A stretch of DNA of 64,000 nt from Saccharothrix luteola (GCF_020859565.1 NZ_JAJHUO010000027.1:62001-126000); one strand, 5' to 3'. Shown: positions 25,256-34,602, counted from the stretch's first letter. The notes: generated by a model from the letters alone, not told the origin. Numbers and translations are program-made.

Positions 25256-25420
25256 ATGGTCCAGCCACAACCGCCCCCGCAGCGACCCGTGCCCACGCCG
25301 CCCCCGGTGCCTCAGCCGCCCCGGGAGCCGTCGCCCGGCACCGAGCCGCCGATCCCACCGACCCCGGAGCCACCGCCGCCCAACAAGCCGGCGCCGAACG
25401 AGACTCCGCCCACCGGGTGA
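25256..25420 (+). CDS. Short proline-rich protein
   Basis: A 54-residue peptide, about half Pro with Gln, Glu and Thr (VQPQPPPQRPVPTPPPVPQP near the N-terminus). No signal peptide, membrane helix or domain. An ideal AAGGAGG ribosome site at 25244-25250 stands 5 bases ahead of ATG 25256, which is the main reason to accept it. It is squeezed between the repeat element and the convergent SARP gene. Function unknown. Confidence 0.55.
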   Translation: MVQPQPPPQRPVPTPPPVPQPPREPSPGTEPPIPPTPEPPPPNKPAPNETPPTG

Positions 25421-25427
25421 GGGACGG

Positions 25428-28400
25428 CTAGGGGACCAGGAGGCCCGGCTCCGCGCCCTCGGTTCGGCCTTGGGCGACAGCGGTGGTGAAAGCGTCGTCG
25501 CCCAGGGCTGAGCGGGTGGTGGCGGTGATCCGGGTGACGTCGCCGCGCTCGCCCGGCGGGAGCGGGGCGCCCGCTCGTTCCCGCAGGGTGGCGGCGGCGC
25601 CCAGCAGGCGGGCGGCCCGGTCGTGGTCGCCCGCCAGGGCTTCCGCGCCGGCCAGGCCTTCCAGCGCGAGGGCCACGGCACGCGGGTCGGCCGCCTTGCG
25701 CGCCGCGGCCAAGCCCTCCAGGTGCAGGGTGCGGGCGGTGTCGGTGTCGCCCCGCTGTTCGGCGATGAAGCCCAGTTCGGCGAGGATGAGGGCGACCGCC
25801 ATGTCCGACTCCAGCCACCGGTCGTGGGCGAGCCACTTGCGCAGCAGCGCCTCGGCCTCGTCGAACCGGCCCTGGCGGCGCGCGCTGAGCGCCAGCCCGA
25901 GTTCGGCGAACTCCTCGCCGATCGTGTAGCCCTGCGCCACGGCCTGCGCACGGGCGCATTCGTGCAGCTCATCGGCCTGCTCGTGATCACCCGTCAGCAA
26001 CGCGATCCGGCCGAGCGCGGACAGCTTGTCCGCCACGTCGGTGCTCAGGCCCAGCTCCTCGGCGATCCGCAGGCCCTCGCGGTGCACCTCGGCGGCGCGG
26101 TCGTAGTCGCCGACGACCTCGGCGTGCGCGCCGAGCCCGAACGTCGCGTGCAGCCGGCCCCACCGGTCGCCCACCTCGGTGAACAGGGCCATGCTGCGCT
26201 CGCCGTGCTGCGCCAACGCGTCCAGGTCGCTGCGCGCCAACGCGTACCGCGCGAGCGTGCCGTGTGCGGCCGCCGTGCCCCACCGGTCGTCCTGGGCCCG
26301 GAACGCCGCCAGCGCCGACGTGACCAGGTCCTCGCCGACGCCCAGCTCGCCGATGCCCAGGCCGACGAACCCGAGGAACCACTCGGCGCGGGCCCGTCGT
26401 GCCGCGGTGTCCCGATCGGCGGGACGGGCGGCCCGCGGCGGCACGAGCCCCGACGCCACGCCCATGAGCAGGCTGAACGCGGTGTGCCACGCCCGGACCG
26501 TGCCGGCCACGTCCTCCGGGCCGCCACCGGCCAGCGCCGCGGTCGACGAGCGGCGGCCCTCGCCGAGCCTGCCGCGCAGCACCCAGTACCAGGCCAGCGA
26601 GTCGACCAGCGGCAACGCCTCGCCGTCGCGGGCCGCGCGGTCGATCGCCGCACGCAGGTTGGCCGCCTCGGCGTCGAGCAGGCGCAGCCACCGCCGCTGC
26701 TCCGGGCCGCGCAGGTGCGGGTCGGCGGTCGCGGCCAGTCGCGCGTAGTGGTCGCGGTGCCGTCGCTCGGCCGACGCGACCTCGCCCGCCTCGCGCAGCC
26801 TGGCCGACGAGTACTCGGCGACCGACTCCAGCAGCCGGTAGCGCGGCGGGTCGTCGCCGAGGGTGGCGGTGACCAGCGACCGGTCCACCAGGCGTGCCAG
26901 CAGGTCGGGCACGTCGAGGTCGTCGTCACCGGCCACGGCCTCCGCCGCGCTCAACGTCCAGCCGTCCACGTGCACCGACAGCCGGCGCAGCACGGTCCGC
27001 TCGGCCTCGGTCAGCAGCTCCCAGCTCCAGTCGAGCACGGCGCGCAGGGTGCGCTGCCGGGCCGGCGCGCCGCTGTGCCCGGCGGTCAGCACGCGGAACC
27101 GGTCGTCCAGCCGCGCCAGCACCTCGTGCACGCCCCACGCGCGCACCCTGGTCGCGGCGAGTTCCAGGGCCAGCGGGATGCCGTCGAGCCGGCGGCAGAT
27201 CGCCGCGACGGCGTCGGCGTTGTCGGGGTCCAGCGCGAAGCCCGGCACGCCCGCCGCGGCCCGGGCCACGAACAGCTCGACCGCGCTGGGCTCGGCCAGC
27301 GTCGGCACGTGCCACAGCAGCTCACCGGCCACGCCGAGCGGACGTTGGCTGGTGGTCAGCACCCGCAGGCCCGGCGCGGCGCGCAGCAGCCCGGCGGCCA
27401 GCTCCGCCACGGCGGGCGCGACGTGCTCGCAGTTGTCCAGCAGGAGCAGCATCCGCTTGGCGCGCACCGCCTCGGCCAGCTTGCCCGCCAGGTCGGTCAC
27501 CACGCAGTCGCGGATGCCCACGCTCGTCGCGACCAGGGCCGCCACCTCGTCCGGCGGCGCGCCCGCGGGCAGGGCGGCCAGCTCGACCAGCCACGTCCCG
27601 TCCGGGTACCCGGCCACCAGGTCGCGCGCCACGGCCAGCGCCAGCCGCGTCTTGCCCACGCCGCCGGGCCCGGTGAGGGTGACGAGCCGGTCGGCCGCGA
27701 GCAGCGACCGCACCTCGCCGACGTCGGCGTCCCGGCCGACCAGGTCGCCGAGCGGGTGCGGCAGGTTCGTCGGCGGCTCCGCCGTGCCGCCCAGCGAGGG
27801 GTCCTGCTCCAGGATCGCCCGGTGCAGCGCGGCCAGCTTCGGCCCGGGTTCGACGCCGAGCTCCGCGACCAGCCTGGTCCGCAGGTCGCGGTAGCCCGCC
27901 AACGCCTCGCTCTGCCGTCCGGCCTGGTAGAGGGCGCGCAGGTGGGCGGCGCGGAGGCGTTCGCGCAACGGGTGCCTGGCCACCAGGTCGCCGAGCTCGT
28001 CGGCCAGGACGCCCGGCTCGCCGAACTCCAACCGGGCCTCCGCGCGCTGCTCCCACGCGGTGAGCCGCAGCTCCTCCAGCCGGGAGGTGACCTCGCGGGC
28101 GAAGTCCTCGTCGGCGAAGTCGGCCAGCACCGGTCCGCGCCACAGCGCCAGGGCGTCGTCCAGCAGCGCGACCCGGGTGCGCGGGTCGCCGGTGGCCTCG
28201 GCGAGGAGCGCTTCGAACCGGCCGGCGTCCACCGCGTCGGGGGTGACGTCGAGCAGGTAGCCGGGCGGGCGTGAGACGACCAGCCGTCGGGTGCCGGGTT
28301 CTGCCTCGTCCAGCGCGGCGCGGAGCTGGGACACCCTGGTCTGCAACGCGCCGGCGGGGTTCGCGGGCAGCCGGTCGCCCCACAGGCGGTCGATCAGCCG

Positions 28401-28532
28401 GTCGGCGGGAACCACGCGGCCCGCGTCGATCACCAGCTGGGCCAGCAGCGCCCGGACCTTCAGCTCGGGAACGCGGACGGCACGGGCGTCCGACGTCCAC
28501 GCCGCGAGCGGGCCCAGCACCCCGAAACGCAC
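25428..28532 (-). CDS. AfsR-type SARP regulator: OmpR-like HTH, BTAD, NB-ARC ATPase, TPR
   Basis: A 1034-residue transcription factor from GTG 28532. Residues ~1-95 are a winged helix (VRFGVLGPLAAW, RALLAQLVIDAG, RVSQLRAAL). Residues ~95-245 are a BTAD domain (AAHLRALYQAGRQSEALAGY). An NB-ARC-like ATPase begins near residue 270 with Walker A LTGPGGVGKTRLA and LLLLDNCEHV. The rest is TPR-like helices. SARPs usually activate secondary-metabolite genes. It diverges from a DHA2 exporter across a 126-base spacer, the expected place for its binding site, though no clear heptamer repeats were found there. Confidence 0.9.
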   Translation of the reverse strand: MRFGVLGPLAAWTSDARAVRVPELKVRALLAQLVIDAGRVVPADRLIDRLWGDRLPANPAGALQTRVSQLRAALDEAEPGTRRLVVSRPPGYLLDVTPDAVDAGRFEALLAEATGDPRTRVALLDDALALWRGPVLADFADEDFAREVTSRLEELRLTAWEQRAEARLEFGEPGVLADELGDLVARHPLRERLRAAHLRALYQAGRQSEALAGYRDLRTRLVAELGVEPGPKLAALHRAILEQDPSLGGTAEPPTNLPHPLGDLVGRDADVGEVRSLLAADRLVTLTGPGGVGKTRLALAVARDLVAGYPDGTWLVELAALPAGAPPDEVAALVATSVGIRDCVVTDLAGKLAEAVRAKRMLLLLDNCEHVAPAVAELAAGLLRAAPGLRVLTTSQRPLGVAGELLWHVPTLAEPSAVELFVARAAAGVPGFALDPDNADAVAAICRRLDGIPLALELAATRVRAWGVHEVLARLDDRFRVLTAGHSGAPARQRTLRAVLDWSWELLTEAERTVLRRLSVHVDGWTLSAAEAVAGDDDLDVPDLLARLVDRSLVTATLGDDPPRYRLLESVAEYSSARLREAGEVASAERRHRDHYARLAATADPHLRGPEQRRWLRLLDAEAANLRAAIDRAARDGEALPLVDSLAWYWVLRGRLGEGRRSSTAALAGGGPEDVAGTVRAWHTAFSLLMGVASGLVPPRAARPADRDTAARRARAEWFLGFVGLGIGELGVGEDLVTSALAAFRAQDDRWGTAAAHGTLARYALARSDLDALAQHGERSMALFTEVGDRWGRLHATFGLGAHAEVVGDYDRAAEVHREGLRIAEELGLSTDVADKLSALGRIALLTGDHEQADELHECARAQAVAQGYTIGEEFAELGLALSARRQGRFDEAEALLRKWLAHDRWLESDMAVALILAELGFIAEQRGDTDTARTLHLEGLAAARKAADPRAVALALEGLAGAEALAGDHDRAARLLGAAATLRERAGAPLPPGERGDVTRITATTRSALGDDAFTTAVAQGRTEGAEPGLLVP

Positions 28533-28658
28533 GGTCGGACCGTACCCGAAGGCGACCCGAAGTCGATCTGGACGGTTCCTGGAGCCGCGCCGGACACCGT
28601 GGGTTCCAGACGGGCGGGACCCACCGCCCGAGCGGTTCGAGCAAGGGGAAGAAACACC

Positions 28659-30209
28659 ATGTCTGTCGATGTCGGTGACCGGGCCGGGACCAGGGAATGG
28701 CTCGGACTCGCGGTGCTGCTGCTGCCGACCGCGTTGCTCTTCCTGGCCATGACCGTGCTGTTCCTGGCCACCCCGCACATCGCCGCCGACCTGCGGCCGA
28801 CCAGCGACCAGCTGCTGTGGGTCAACGACGTGTACGGGTTCGTGATGGCCGGGCTCCTGGTGGCGATGGGCACCGTCGGCGACCGGATCGGTCGGCGGCG
28901 GGTGCTGGTGTTCGGCGCGGTGGCGTTCGGGCTGGCGTCCGTCGGCGCCGCCCTCGCGCCGAACGTCGAGCTGCTGATCGCCGCGCGCGCCGTGATGGGC
29001 ATCGGCGCGGCGGCCGTGATGCCGTCCACGTTGTCGCTGGTCAGCACCATGTTCCGGGACGCGCGGCAGCGGGCGACGGCGATCGGGCTGTGGGCCGCGT
29101 CGGTGTCGGTGGGCGTCGCGGTCGGACCGCTGGTCGGCGGGCTGCTGCTGGAGTCGTTCTGGTGGGGTGCGGCGCTGCTGATCGGCGTGCCGGTGATGGC
29201 GCTGGTGGTGGTCGTGGCGCCGATGTCGGTGCCGGAGTACCGGGCGCCCGGTGCGGGGCTGCCGGACGTGCCGAGCGTGCTGCTGTCGATGGCGGCGCTG
29301 CTGCCGTTCGTCTACGGGATCAAGGACTTCTCCAAGTCCGGGCTGACGGTGACCTCGGTGGTGGCGGTGGTCGTCGGTGTCGCGTTCGGGGTGCTGTTCG
29401 CGCGCAGGCAGCTCCGGCTGGACAGCCCGCTGCTGGACGTGCGGCTGTTCGCGAACCGGACGTTCAGCGGCGCGTTGGGCGTGTTCCTGCTGTCGGCGAT
29501 CGCGCTCGGCGGCATCTACCTGCTGTTCACGCAGTACCTGCAACTGGTGGCCGGGCTGTCGCCGTTGGCCGCGGGGCTGTGGATCCTGCCCGCCGCGCTG
29601 GCGCTGGTGGCCGTGTCGACGTTGTCGCCGATCATCGCGCGGCGGGTGCGGCCGGCGTACGTGGTGGCGGGCGGCGCGGTGTTCTCGGTGGCCGGGTACG
29701 TGGTGCTGACCCAGGTCGGGAGCGTCGGCGGGCTGCCGCTGCTGATCACCGGGTTCTACCTGCTCTACCCCGGCATCGCGCCGACGATGGCGTTGACGAC
29801 CACGCTGGTGATCACGGCCGCGCCGCCGGAGAAGGCGGGCGCCGCGTCGGCGGTCAACAGCACGGCGAGCGACCTCGGCGTGTCGCTCGGGATCGCGTTG
29901 ATGGGCAGCATCGGCACGGCGGTCTACCACGCCACGATGCCGTCCGACGTGCCCGCCGAGGCCGCGGACTCGTTGCCGGGCGCGCTGTCCGCGGCTGCCG
30001 GCCTGTCGGCGGACGCGGCGCGGGCGCTGGTGGAGCCGGCGCGGGCGGCGTTCACCAGCGGGCTGAACGTGGCCGCGGTGGTGGCGGCGGTCCTGGTCGC
30101 GGGCGCCGCGCTGCTCGCGGTGACCGTGCTGCGGACCGTGCCCGCGACCGCAGCGCCGGCGGAGGAGGAGGCTCCGGCCGAGCGGGAGGGCACGGCAGCG
30201 GCCTTCTGA
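28659..30209 (+). CDS. MFS exporter, DHA2 (EmrB/QacA/SmvA-like) family
   Basis: A 516-residue transporter with about 14 membrane helices, the drug:H+ antiporter-2 layout. Motif A is GTVGDRIGRRRVL at about residue 70, and the motif C region is ASVSVGVAVGPLVGGLL. The C-terminus is a cytoplasmic acidic tail. It probably exports a small toxic compound and is divergent from the SARP regulator, which suggests co-regulation. ATG 28659 is chosen over the earlier in-frame ATG 28599 because of the purine-rich site GGGGAAGAAA just upstream. Confidence 0.88.
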   Translation: MSVDVGDRAGTREWLGLAVLLLPTALLFLAMTVLFLATPHIAADLRPTSDQLLWVNDVYGFVMAGLLVAMGTVGDRIGRRRVLVFGAVAFGLASVGAALAPNVELLIAARAVMGIGAAAVMPSTLSLVSTMFRDARQRATAIGLWAASVSVGVAVGPLVGGLLLESFWWGAALLIGVPVMALVVVVAPMSVPEYRAPGAGLPDVPSVLLSMAALLPFVYGIKDFSKSGLTVTSVVAVVVGVAFGVLFARRQLRLDSPLLDVRLFANRTFSGALGVFLLSAIALGGIYLLFTQYLQLVAGLSPLAAGLWILPAALALVAVSTLSPIIARRVRPAYVVAGGAVFSVAGYVVLTQVGSVGGLPLLITGFYLLYPGIAPTMALTTTLVITAAPPEKAGAASAVNSTASDLGVSLGIALMGSIGTAVYHATMPSDVPAEAADSLPGALSAAAGLSADAARALVEPARAAFTSGLNVAAVVAAVLVAGAALLAVTVLRTVPATAAPAEEEAPAEREGTAAAF

Positions 30210-30268
30210 CCCCCCTCCGCCGCGAGGTGCAGGCCCTGTCCGCGGTGCCGCGGGCAGGGCCTGCCTGA

Positions 30269-32263
30269 TCACGTGGTGCGCACGACGACGAGGCGTTGGG
30301 TGGCGCGGGTCAGGGCGACGTACCGCTCGGCCGGCGTCATGCGGTCCGGGTCGACCACCACGACGGTGTCGAACTCCAGGCCCTTGGCCGCACGCGGCGT
30401 GAGCGGGCCGGCCGGGGTGATCACGGCGAACGTGCCGGTGGGCGGGCGGAACGACTCCGGGTCGGCGCCGGTGACGTCGAGGGGTGCTTCGCCGTGCCGC
30501 ACGGACGTCGGCGGGACGGCGGAGGGGTCCACTTCTGCCAGCGCGCCCGCGGCGTAGGCCATGATCTCGGCGGGCGTGCGGTAGTTGACCGTGAGCCGGC
30601 GGTACTGCCAGCGGTCCCCGGCGAGTGGGTCGAGCACGGTCCGCCAGTCGCGGGCGCCCGCTTCGGACTGGCGTTGGGCCAGGTCGCCGACGATGGTCAT
30701 GGACCGGTTCGGCCCGCGCCTGGCCAGCAGCCGCCAGTCCATCCCGGACAGTTCCTGCGCCTCGTCGACCACGATGTGGCCGTAGGTCCACTCGCGGTCG
30801 ACGGCCGCGCGTTCGGCCAGGACGCGGTGGTCGACGGCGGTGTGGCGGTCGGCCAGCCACTCGGCGTCGACCAGGTCGACGGCCCGCAGCTCGTCCTCGT
30901 GCATGGCCTGGTCGGTGTCGATGACGTGCAGCACGCCCTGCGCGTACTCCACGGCCTGCCTGCGCTCCTGCGCGGCGCGTCGTTCGGCCCGGCCGTCGGA
31001 GCCGAGCAGTTCGGCGGCTTCGTCCAGCAGCGGCACGTCGGAGACCGTCCACGAGTACGGGTCGTCGCGGTGCAGCTCGGGGTGGCCGAGGGCGAAGCAG
31101 CGGCCCGCGTAGAGGTCGGCGAGGAGTCGCTGCGGGGTGAGGACCGGCCACAACGCGGTGACGGCCCGCCGCACGTCGGGGTGGCCGGCGAGTTCGCGGC
31201 GCACGTCGGCCGCGAGTTCCGGCCAGTCCTCGCCGATGAGGTCGAGCGCCGGCGCGACCAGCGCGTCCACCAGGGCTCGGTGGAACGCGGGCTGGGCCTC
31301 GTTGTGCTTGAGCCCGGCGGCGCGCGCCCGTTCCCTGGCCCGGGCGGCGATCTCGGCGGTGAGCGGGACCGTGACGTCCTCCAGTTCGACCGGGATGGCC
31401 TCGACGGGCACCTCCTGCCGGTCGGCGATGGCCGCCACCAGCAGGTCGACGGCCGCGAGGCCGCCCTTGAGCGCTTGGAGCTCCGGGGTGTCCTCGCGTT
31501 CGGTCCGGACGCCGGGGAACAGCTCGCCCGGCGTGGCGAACACGACGTCGGTCTCGCCGAGGGACGGCAGCACTTCGCCGATGTAGCGCAGGAAGCCCGG
31601 GTTCGGCCCGACGATCAGCACGCCTTGGCGGGAGAGCCGGTCGCGCTGCGCGTAGAGCAGGTAGGCCACGCGGTGCAGCGCCACCGCCGTCTTGCCCGTG
31701 CCCGGGCCGCCCTCGATCACCAGCACGCCCCGGTGCGGGAGCCGGATCACCTCGTCCTGCTCGGCCTGGATGGTCGCCACGATGTCGCGCATGGTGTCGG
31801 AGCGGGGTGCGTTCAACGCGTCGAGCAGCGCTTTCGAGCTGAGCTGGAGCTCGTCGTCGTAGAAGCTCTCCAGGCGCCAGCCCCTGGTGCGGAAATGGCG
31901 GCGAAGCGTCACTCCTTCCGGGTTCGCCGCGGTCGCGGTGTAGAACGGGCGGGCCGCCGGCGCGCGCCAGTCGGTCAGCAGCGGCTCGTAGTCGCGCTCG
32001 GTGTCGAACAAGCCGATCCGGCCGACGTAGACGCGGTCCTCGGCGGTGTCGATGCGGCCGAAGCACAGGTTCTCATCCGCCACGTTCAGGCGGCTGACCT
32101 GCTCGGACAGCGTCCGGACGGCCACTTCGCGGTGCCAGCGCTGCTCGTGGCCGTCCTTGAGCGCGGCGTCCAGCTCCGCTCGTGCGGCGGCCCGTTCCAG
32201 CTCCAGGCGGTCGTGCAGGAAGGCGATCCGCTGTTGTTCGGCGGACAATTCCCGGGTGGTCAC
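30269..32263 (-). CDS. HelD/HelR-type UvrD-like ATPase that remodels RNA polymerase
   Basis: A 664-residue superfamily-1 ATPase. The N-terminal coiled-coil arm (LSAEQQRIAFLHDRLELER) is followed by Walker A IEGGPGTGKTAVALHRVAYL at about residue 183. Later come VDEAQELSGMDW (Walker B), LTVNYRTPAEI and, at the C-terminus, VALTRATQRLVVVRT. Actinobacterial HelD proteins pull stalled or drug-bound RNA polymerase off DNA; the HelR subgroup protects against rifamycins. HelR membership is not provable by eye. GTG 32263 follows a GGGGGCAAG site, with a TATATC-containing stretch just upstream as a candidate -10. Confidence 0.85.
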   Translation of the reverse strand: MTTRELSAEQQRIAFLHDRLELERAAARAELDAALKDGHEQRWHREVAVRTLSEQVSRLNVADENLCFGRIDTAEDRVYVGRIGLFDTERDYEPLLTDWRAPAARPFYTATAANPEGVTLRRHFRTRGWRLESFYDDELQLSSKALLDALNAPRSDTMRDIVATIQAEQDEVIRLPHRGVLVIEGGPGTGKTAVALHRVAYLLYAQRDRLSRQGVLIVGPNPGFLRYIGEVLPSLGETDVVFATPGELFPGVRTEREDTPELQALKGGLAAVDLLVAAIADRQEVPVEAIPVELEDVTVPLTAEIAARARERARAAGLKHNEAQPAFHRALVDALVAPALDLIGEDWPELAADVRRELAGHPDVRRAVTALWPVLTPQRLLADLYAGRCFALGHPELHRDDPYSWTVSDVPLLDEAAELLGSDGRAERRAAQERRQAVEYAQGVLHVIDTDQAMHEDELRAVDLVDAEWLADRHTAVDHRVLAERAAVDREWTYGHIVVDEAQELSGMDWRLLARRGPNRSMTIVGDLAQRQSEAGARDWRTVLDPLAGDRWQYRRLTVNYRTPAEIMAYAAGALAEVDPSAVPPTSVRHGEAPLDVTGADPESFRPPTGTFAVITPAGPLTPRAAKGLEFDTVVVVDPDRMTPAERYVALTRATQRLVVVRTT

Positions 32264-32378
32264 GCTTGCCCCCTGTGATATACTCGGGTTGTCTCCATTC
32301 CGCCATTTCCGGCGAAGTCAACCTTTGTTTTTACCACATTTTCGCGAACCCCTCCCCCGCGTCGCCCGATCGCGTGAA

Positions 32379-33161
32379 ATGATCGCCGGTGTGGAATCCG
32401 ACGAGTTGGTGGTCGCCGTCGCGCAGCACGCGCCCGTGCCCGGTGACGTCGCGGAGAACGCGCGCCGTGCGGCCGTCACGGTCGCCGACGCGGGGGGTGC
32501 GGGCCTGGTGCTGTTCCCGCTGCTGTCGTTGACCGGCTACGACCTGGACCGGCTCGCCGATCCGGCGTGCTGGGTGACGGCCGACGACCCGAGGCTGGAC
32601 GTGGTCCGCGAAGCGAGCCGGGCGCACGGGGTGACGGCGGTGCTCGGCGCGGCGTGGCTCGGGCCGGACGGCCGCCGACTGCTGGCGTCGGTGGCGCTGG
32701 CCCCGGACGGTTCGGTCGAGGTGATCGGCAAGCAGTACCCGAGCCGGGCCGAGCGCGAGCTGTTCGAGCCGGGTGAGCCCGCGCCACCGCTGGACGTCCG
32801 CGGTTGGCGGGTCGCGCTCGCGGTCTGCTACGACGCGGCGGCTCCCGAGCACGCGCTGGAGGTGGCGCGGCGGGGCGCGGACGTCTACGCCGTGTCCGCG
32901 CTGTACACCGAGGGCCAGGAACGGCGGCTCGACGTGCACCCCGCCGCCCGCGCGATGGACCACCGGATGTACGCGCTGGTGGCGAACCTGGCGGGCGCGG
33001 GGCCGGGTTGGCGCTCGTGCGGCGGCAGCGGGGTGTGGCACCCGGACGGGCGGCGGGTGGTCGCGGCGGGCGCGGGCCCGCAGGTCGTGACCGCGCGGTT
33101 GGACCGCGCCGACCTCGACCGGTTGCGCGCGGACGACTCGAAGGCCGGTTATCGGGGGTAG
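32379..33161 (+). CDS. Carbon-nitrogen hydrolase (nitrilase superfamily) lacking the catalytic Glu
   Basis: A 260-residue protein with the nitrilase fold pattern: LFPLLSLTGYDL near residue 45, GKQYPSRAERELFEPGE (Lys at about 118), AVCYDAAAPEHAL (Cys at about 150) and YALVANLAG. The canonical active site is Glu-Lys-Cys. Here the position of Glu in the usual FPE(L/M) motif is Leu48, while Lys and Cys remain. It may be inactive, altered or regulatory. It is followed two bases later by an SDR gene and diverges from the HelD-type gene. An alternative GTG start lies at 32391. Confidence 0.8.
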   Translation: MIAGVESDELVVAVAQHAPVPGDVAENARRAAVTVADAGGAGLVLFPLLSLTGYDLDRLADPACWVTADDPRLDVVREASRAHGVTAVLGAAWLGPDGRRLLASVALAPDGSVEVIGKQYPSRAERELFEPGEPAPPLDVRGWRVALAVCYDAAAPEHALEVARRGADVYAVSALYTEGQERRLDVHPAARAMDHRMYALVANLAGAGPGWRSCGGSGVWHPDGRRVVAAGAGPQVVTARLDRADLDRLRADDSKAGYRG

Positions 33162-33163
33162 GC

Positions 33164-33991
33164 ATGGGGATCCTGGACGGCAAGGCCGTGATCGTGACCG
33201 GCGCCGGTCGCGGGTTGGGTGAGGCGTACGCGCGGCACGCGGCGGCGGCGGGCGCGCGGGTCGTGGTGAACGACGTCGAGGGCGCGCCGTCGGTCGCCTC
33301 CTCGATCGTCGACGCGGGCGGCGAGGCCGTGGCGCACACCGGGTCGGTGACCGATCCCGCGGTCGCCGCGGCGCTCGTGGAGCTGTGCGCGTCGTCGTTC
33401 GGGCGGGTCGACGGGCTGGTGAACAACGCGGGCGTCACGCACTTCGCCGAGCCGTGGGAGGACGAGCCGGACGTGCTGCGGTCGGTGATCGAGGTGAACG
33501 TGCTCGGCACGATGTACTGCGGCACGGCGGCGGCGAAGGTGATGCGCGGCGGCTCGATCGTGAACGTCGTGTCGGGCGCGATGCTGGGCCGTGCCGGCGC
33601 CGCGGCCTACTCGGCGTCGAAGGGCGCGGTGGCGTCGTTGACCTTGTCGTGGGCCGGTTCACTGGCCGCGCGGGACGTCCGCGTCAACGCCATCGCCCCG
33701 CTCGCGTGGACCCCGATGATGGACCTCGACCCCCGAGCCGAGCAGATCAGCTCACGGGACCAGACACCGGCCAAGATGGCGCCCCTGGTGACGTACCTGC
33801 TCAGCGACCTGGCCCGCGGCGTGACGAGCCAGCTGATCCGCTTCCTGCCGGACAAGCTGCACGTGATCTCGCAGCACGCCGTGAAGCAGCCCGTGCTGAC
33901 CCGGGACTCGTGGGACGTCGACGCCATCGCCGCCGCCTTCGAGTCCGACCTGGTCCCCGAACCACCGGGCCGCACGAGGTGGCAGGTCTGA
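33164..33991 (+). CDS. Short-chain dehydrogenase/reductase
   Basis: A 275-residue classical SDR: NAD(P)-binding TGAGRGLGEAY at the N-terminus, NNAG at about residue 87, catalytic Ser in VNVVSG, and YSASKG (Tyr and Lys). The C-terminal ~70 residues (KMAPLVTYLLSDLARGVTSQ) resemble the hydroxysteroid/3-oxoacyl branch. ATG 33164 stands two bases after the nitrilase-like stop, so the two are an operon. Substrate unknown. Confidence 0.88.
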   Translation: MGILDGKAVIVTGAGRGLGEAYARHAAAAGARVVVNDVEGAPSVASSIVDAGGEAVAHTGSVTDPAVAAALVELCASSFGRVDGLVNNAGVTHFAEPWEDEPDVLRSVIEVNVLGTMYCGTAAAKVMRGGSIVNVVSGAMLGRAGAAAYSASKGAVASLTLSWAGSLAARDVRVNAIAPLAWTPMMDLDPRAEQISSRDQTPAKMAPLVTYLLSDLARGVTSQLIRFLPDKLHVISQHAVKQPVLTRDSWDVDAIAAAFESDLVPEPPGRTRWQV

Positions 33992-34034
33992 GGGCGGTCG
34001 GGAAGACCCGGCGGCGTGCCGGGATGAGCTGACC

Positions 34035-34589
34035 TCACAGGGCGCGCAGCACCGCCGCGGTGTCCGCGATGCACGCGGCGAGGGCCGGTGGTTCCTCCTC
34101 CGACACCCAACGCGTGAAGGCGACCTGGAACACCGTCACGGCGCTGTGGGCGGCGAGGGCGGCGATCACGTTGGTGACGCCGCGCCCGCGCAACGCTTCG
34201 GCCGTCGCGTCGACCAGTGCGGCGAGCTTGAGCAGTTCGCGTTCCCTCAGGCTCGGGTTGGCCTCGATCAGCCGGCTCCGCCGCACGGCGTGGTCGCGGC
34301 GGTCCTCCAGCAGCCCACCCGCGGTGATCACGCCGGCCAGCGCGGCGTCGAGGGGTTCGGTAGCGGGTGGCGCGGCGAGGATCGCGGTGGTCGCCGCCTC
34401 CTCCATGACGTGCGAACCGTCGAAGAGCACTTCCCGCTTGTCGGTGAAGTGGCGGAAGAAGGTCCGCTCGGTCACGCCCGCGCGTTCGGCGATGTCGCCC
34501 GCGGTGGTCTGCTCGAAGCCGCGTTCGGCGAACAAGTCCAGCGCGGCGCGGATCATCCGCCCCCGCGCGTCCGGTTCCCAGCGGCTCAT
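34035..34589 (-). CDS. TetR-family repressor
   Basis: A 184-residue regulator with an N-terminal helix-turn-helix (TTAGDIAERAGVTERTFF) and a helical ligand-binding domain. ATG 34589 (MSRWEPDARG) is preferred over 34622, which would start inside the operator. It diverges from an NAD-dependent epimerase-like gene, and the shared spacer holds two near-identical dyads. It therefore probably represses itself and the neighbour. Ligand unknown. Confidence 0.9.
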   Translation of the reverse strand: MSRWEPDARGRMIRAALDLFAERGFEQTTAGDIAERAGVTERTFFRHFTDKREVLFDGSHVMEEAATTAILAAPPATEPLDAALAGVITAGGLLEDRRDHAVRRSRLIEANPSLRERELLKLAALVDATAEALRGRGVTNVIAALAAHSAVTVFQVAFTRWVSEEEPPALAACIADTAAVLRAL

Positions 34590-34602
34590 GCCGGGAAGTG
34601 TA

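Noticed and set aside
28533..28658. SARP heptamer repeats between the AfsR-type gene and the MFS exporter
   Set aside because: CGGTTC-like words recur at irregular spacing; they do not form the 11- or 22-base phased direct repeats expected.
25428..32066. A single open frame of over 2200 codons on the minus strand spanning SARP, MFS and HelD regions
   Set aside because: Only the part up to 28532 reads as a protein (SARP). The rest is antisense to the DHA2 exporter and out of frame with the HelD-type gene; the absence of stops is a GC-bias effect.
32264..32300. Rifamycin-associated element upstream of the HelD-type gene
   Set aside because: Only a half-like GGGGGCAAGC is present, and it doubles as the ribosome site; no inverted repeat.
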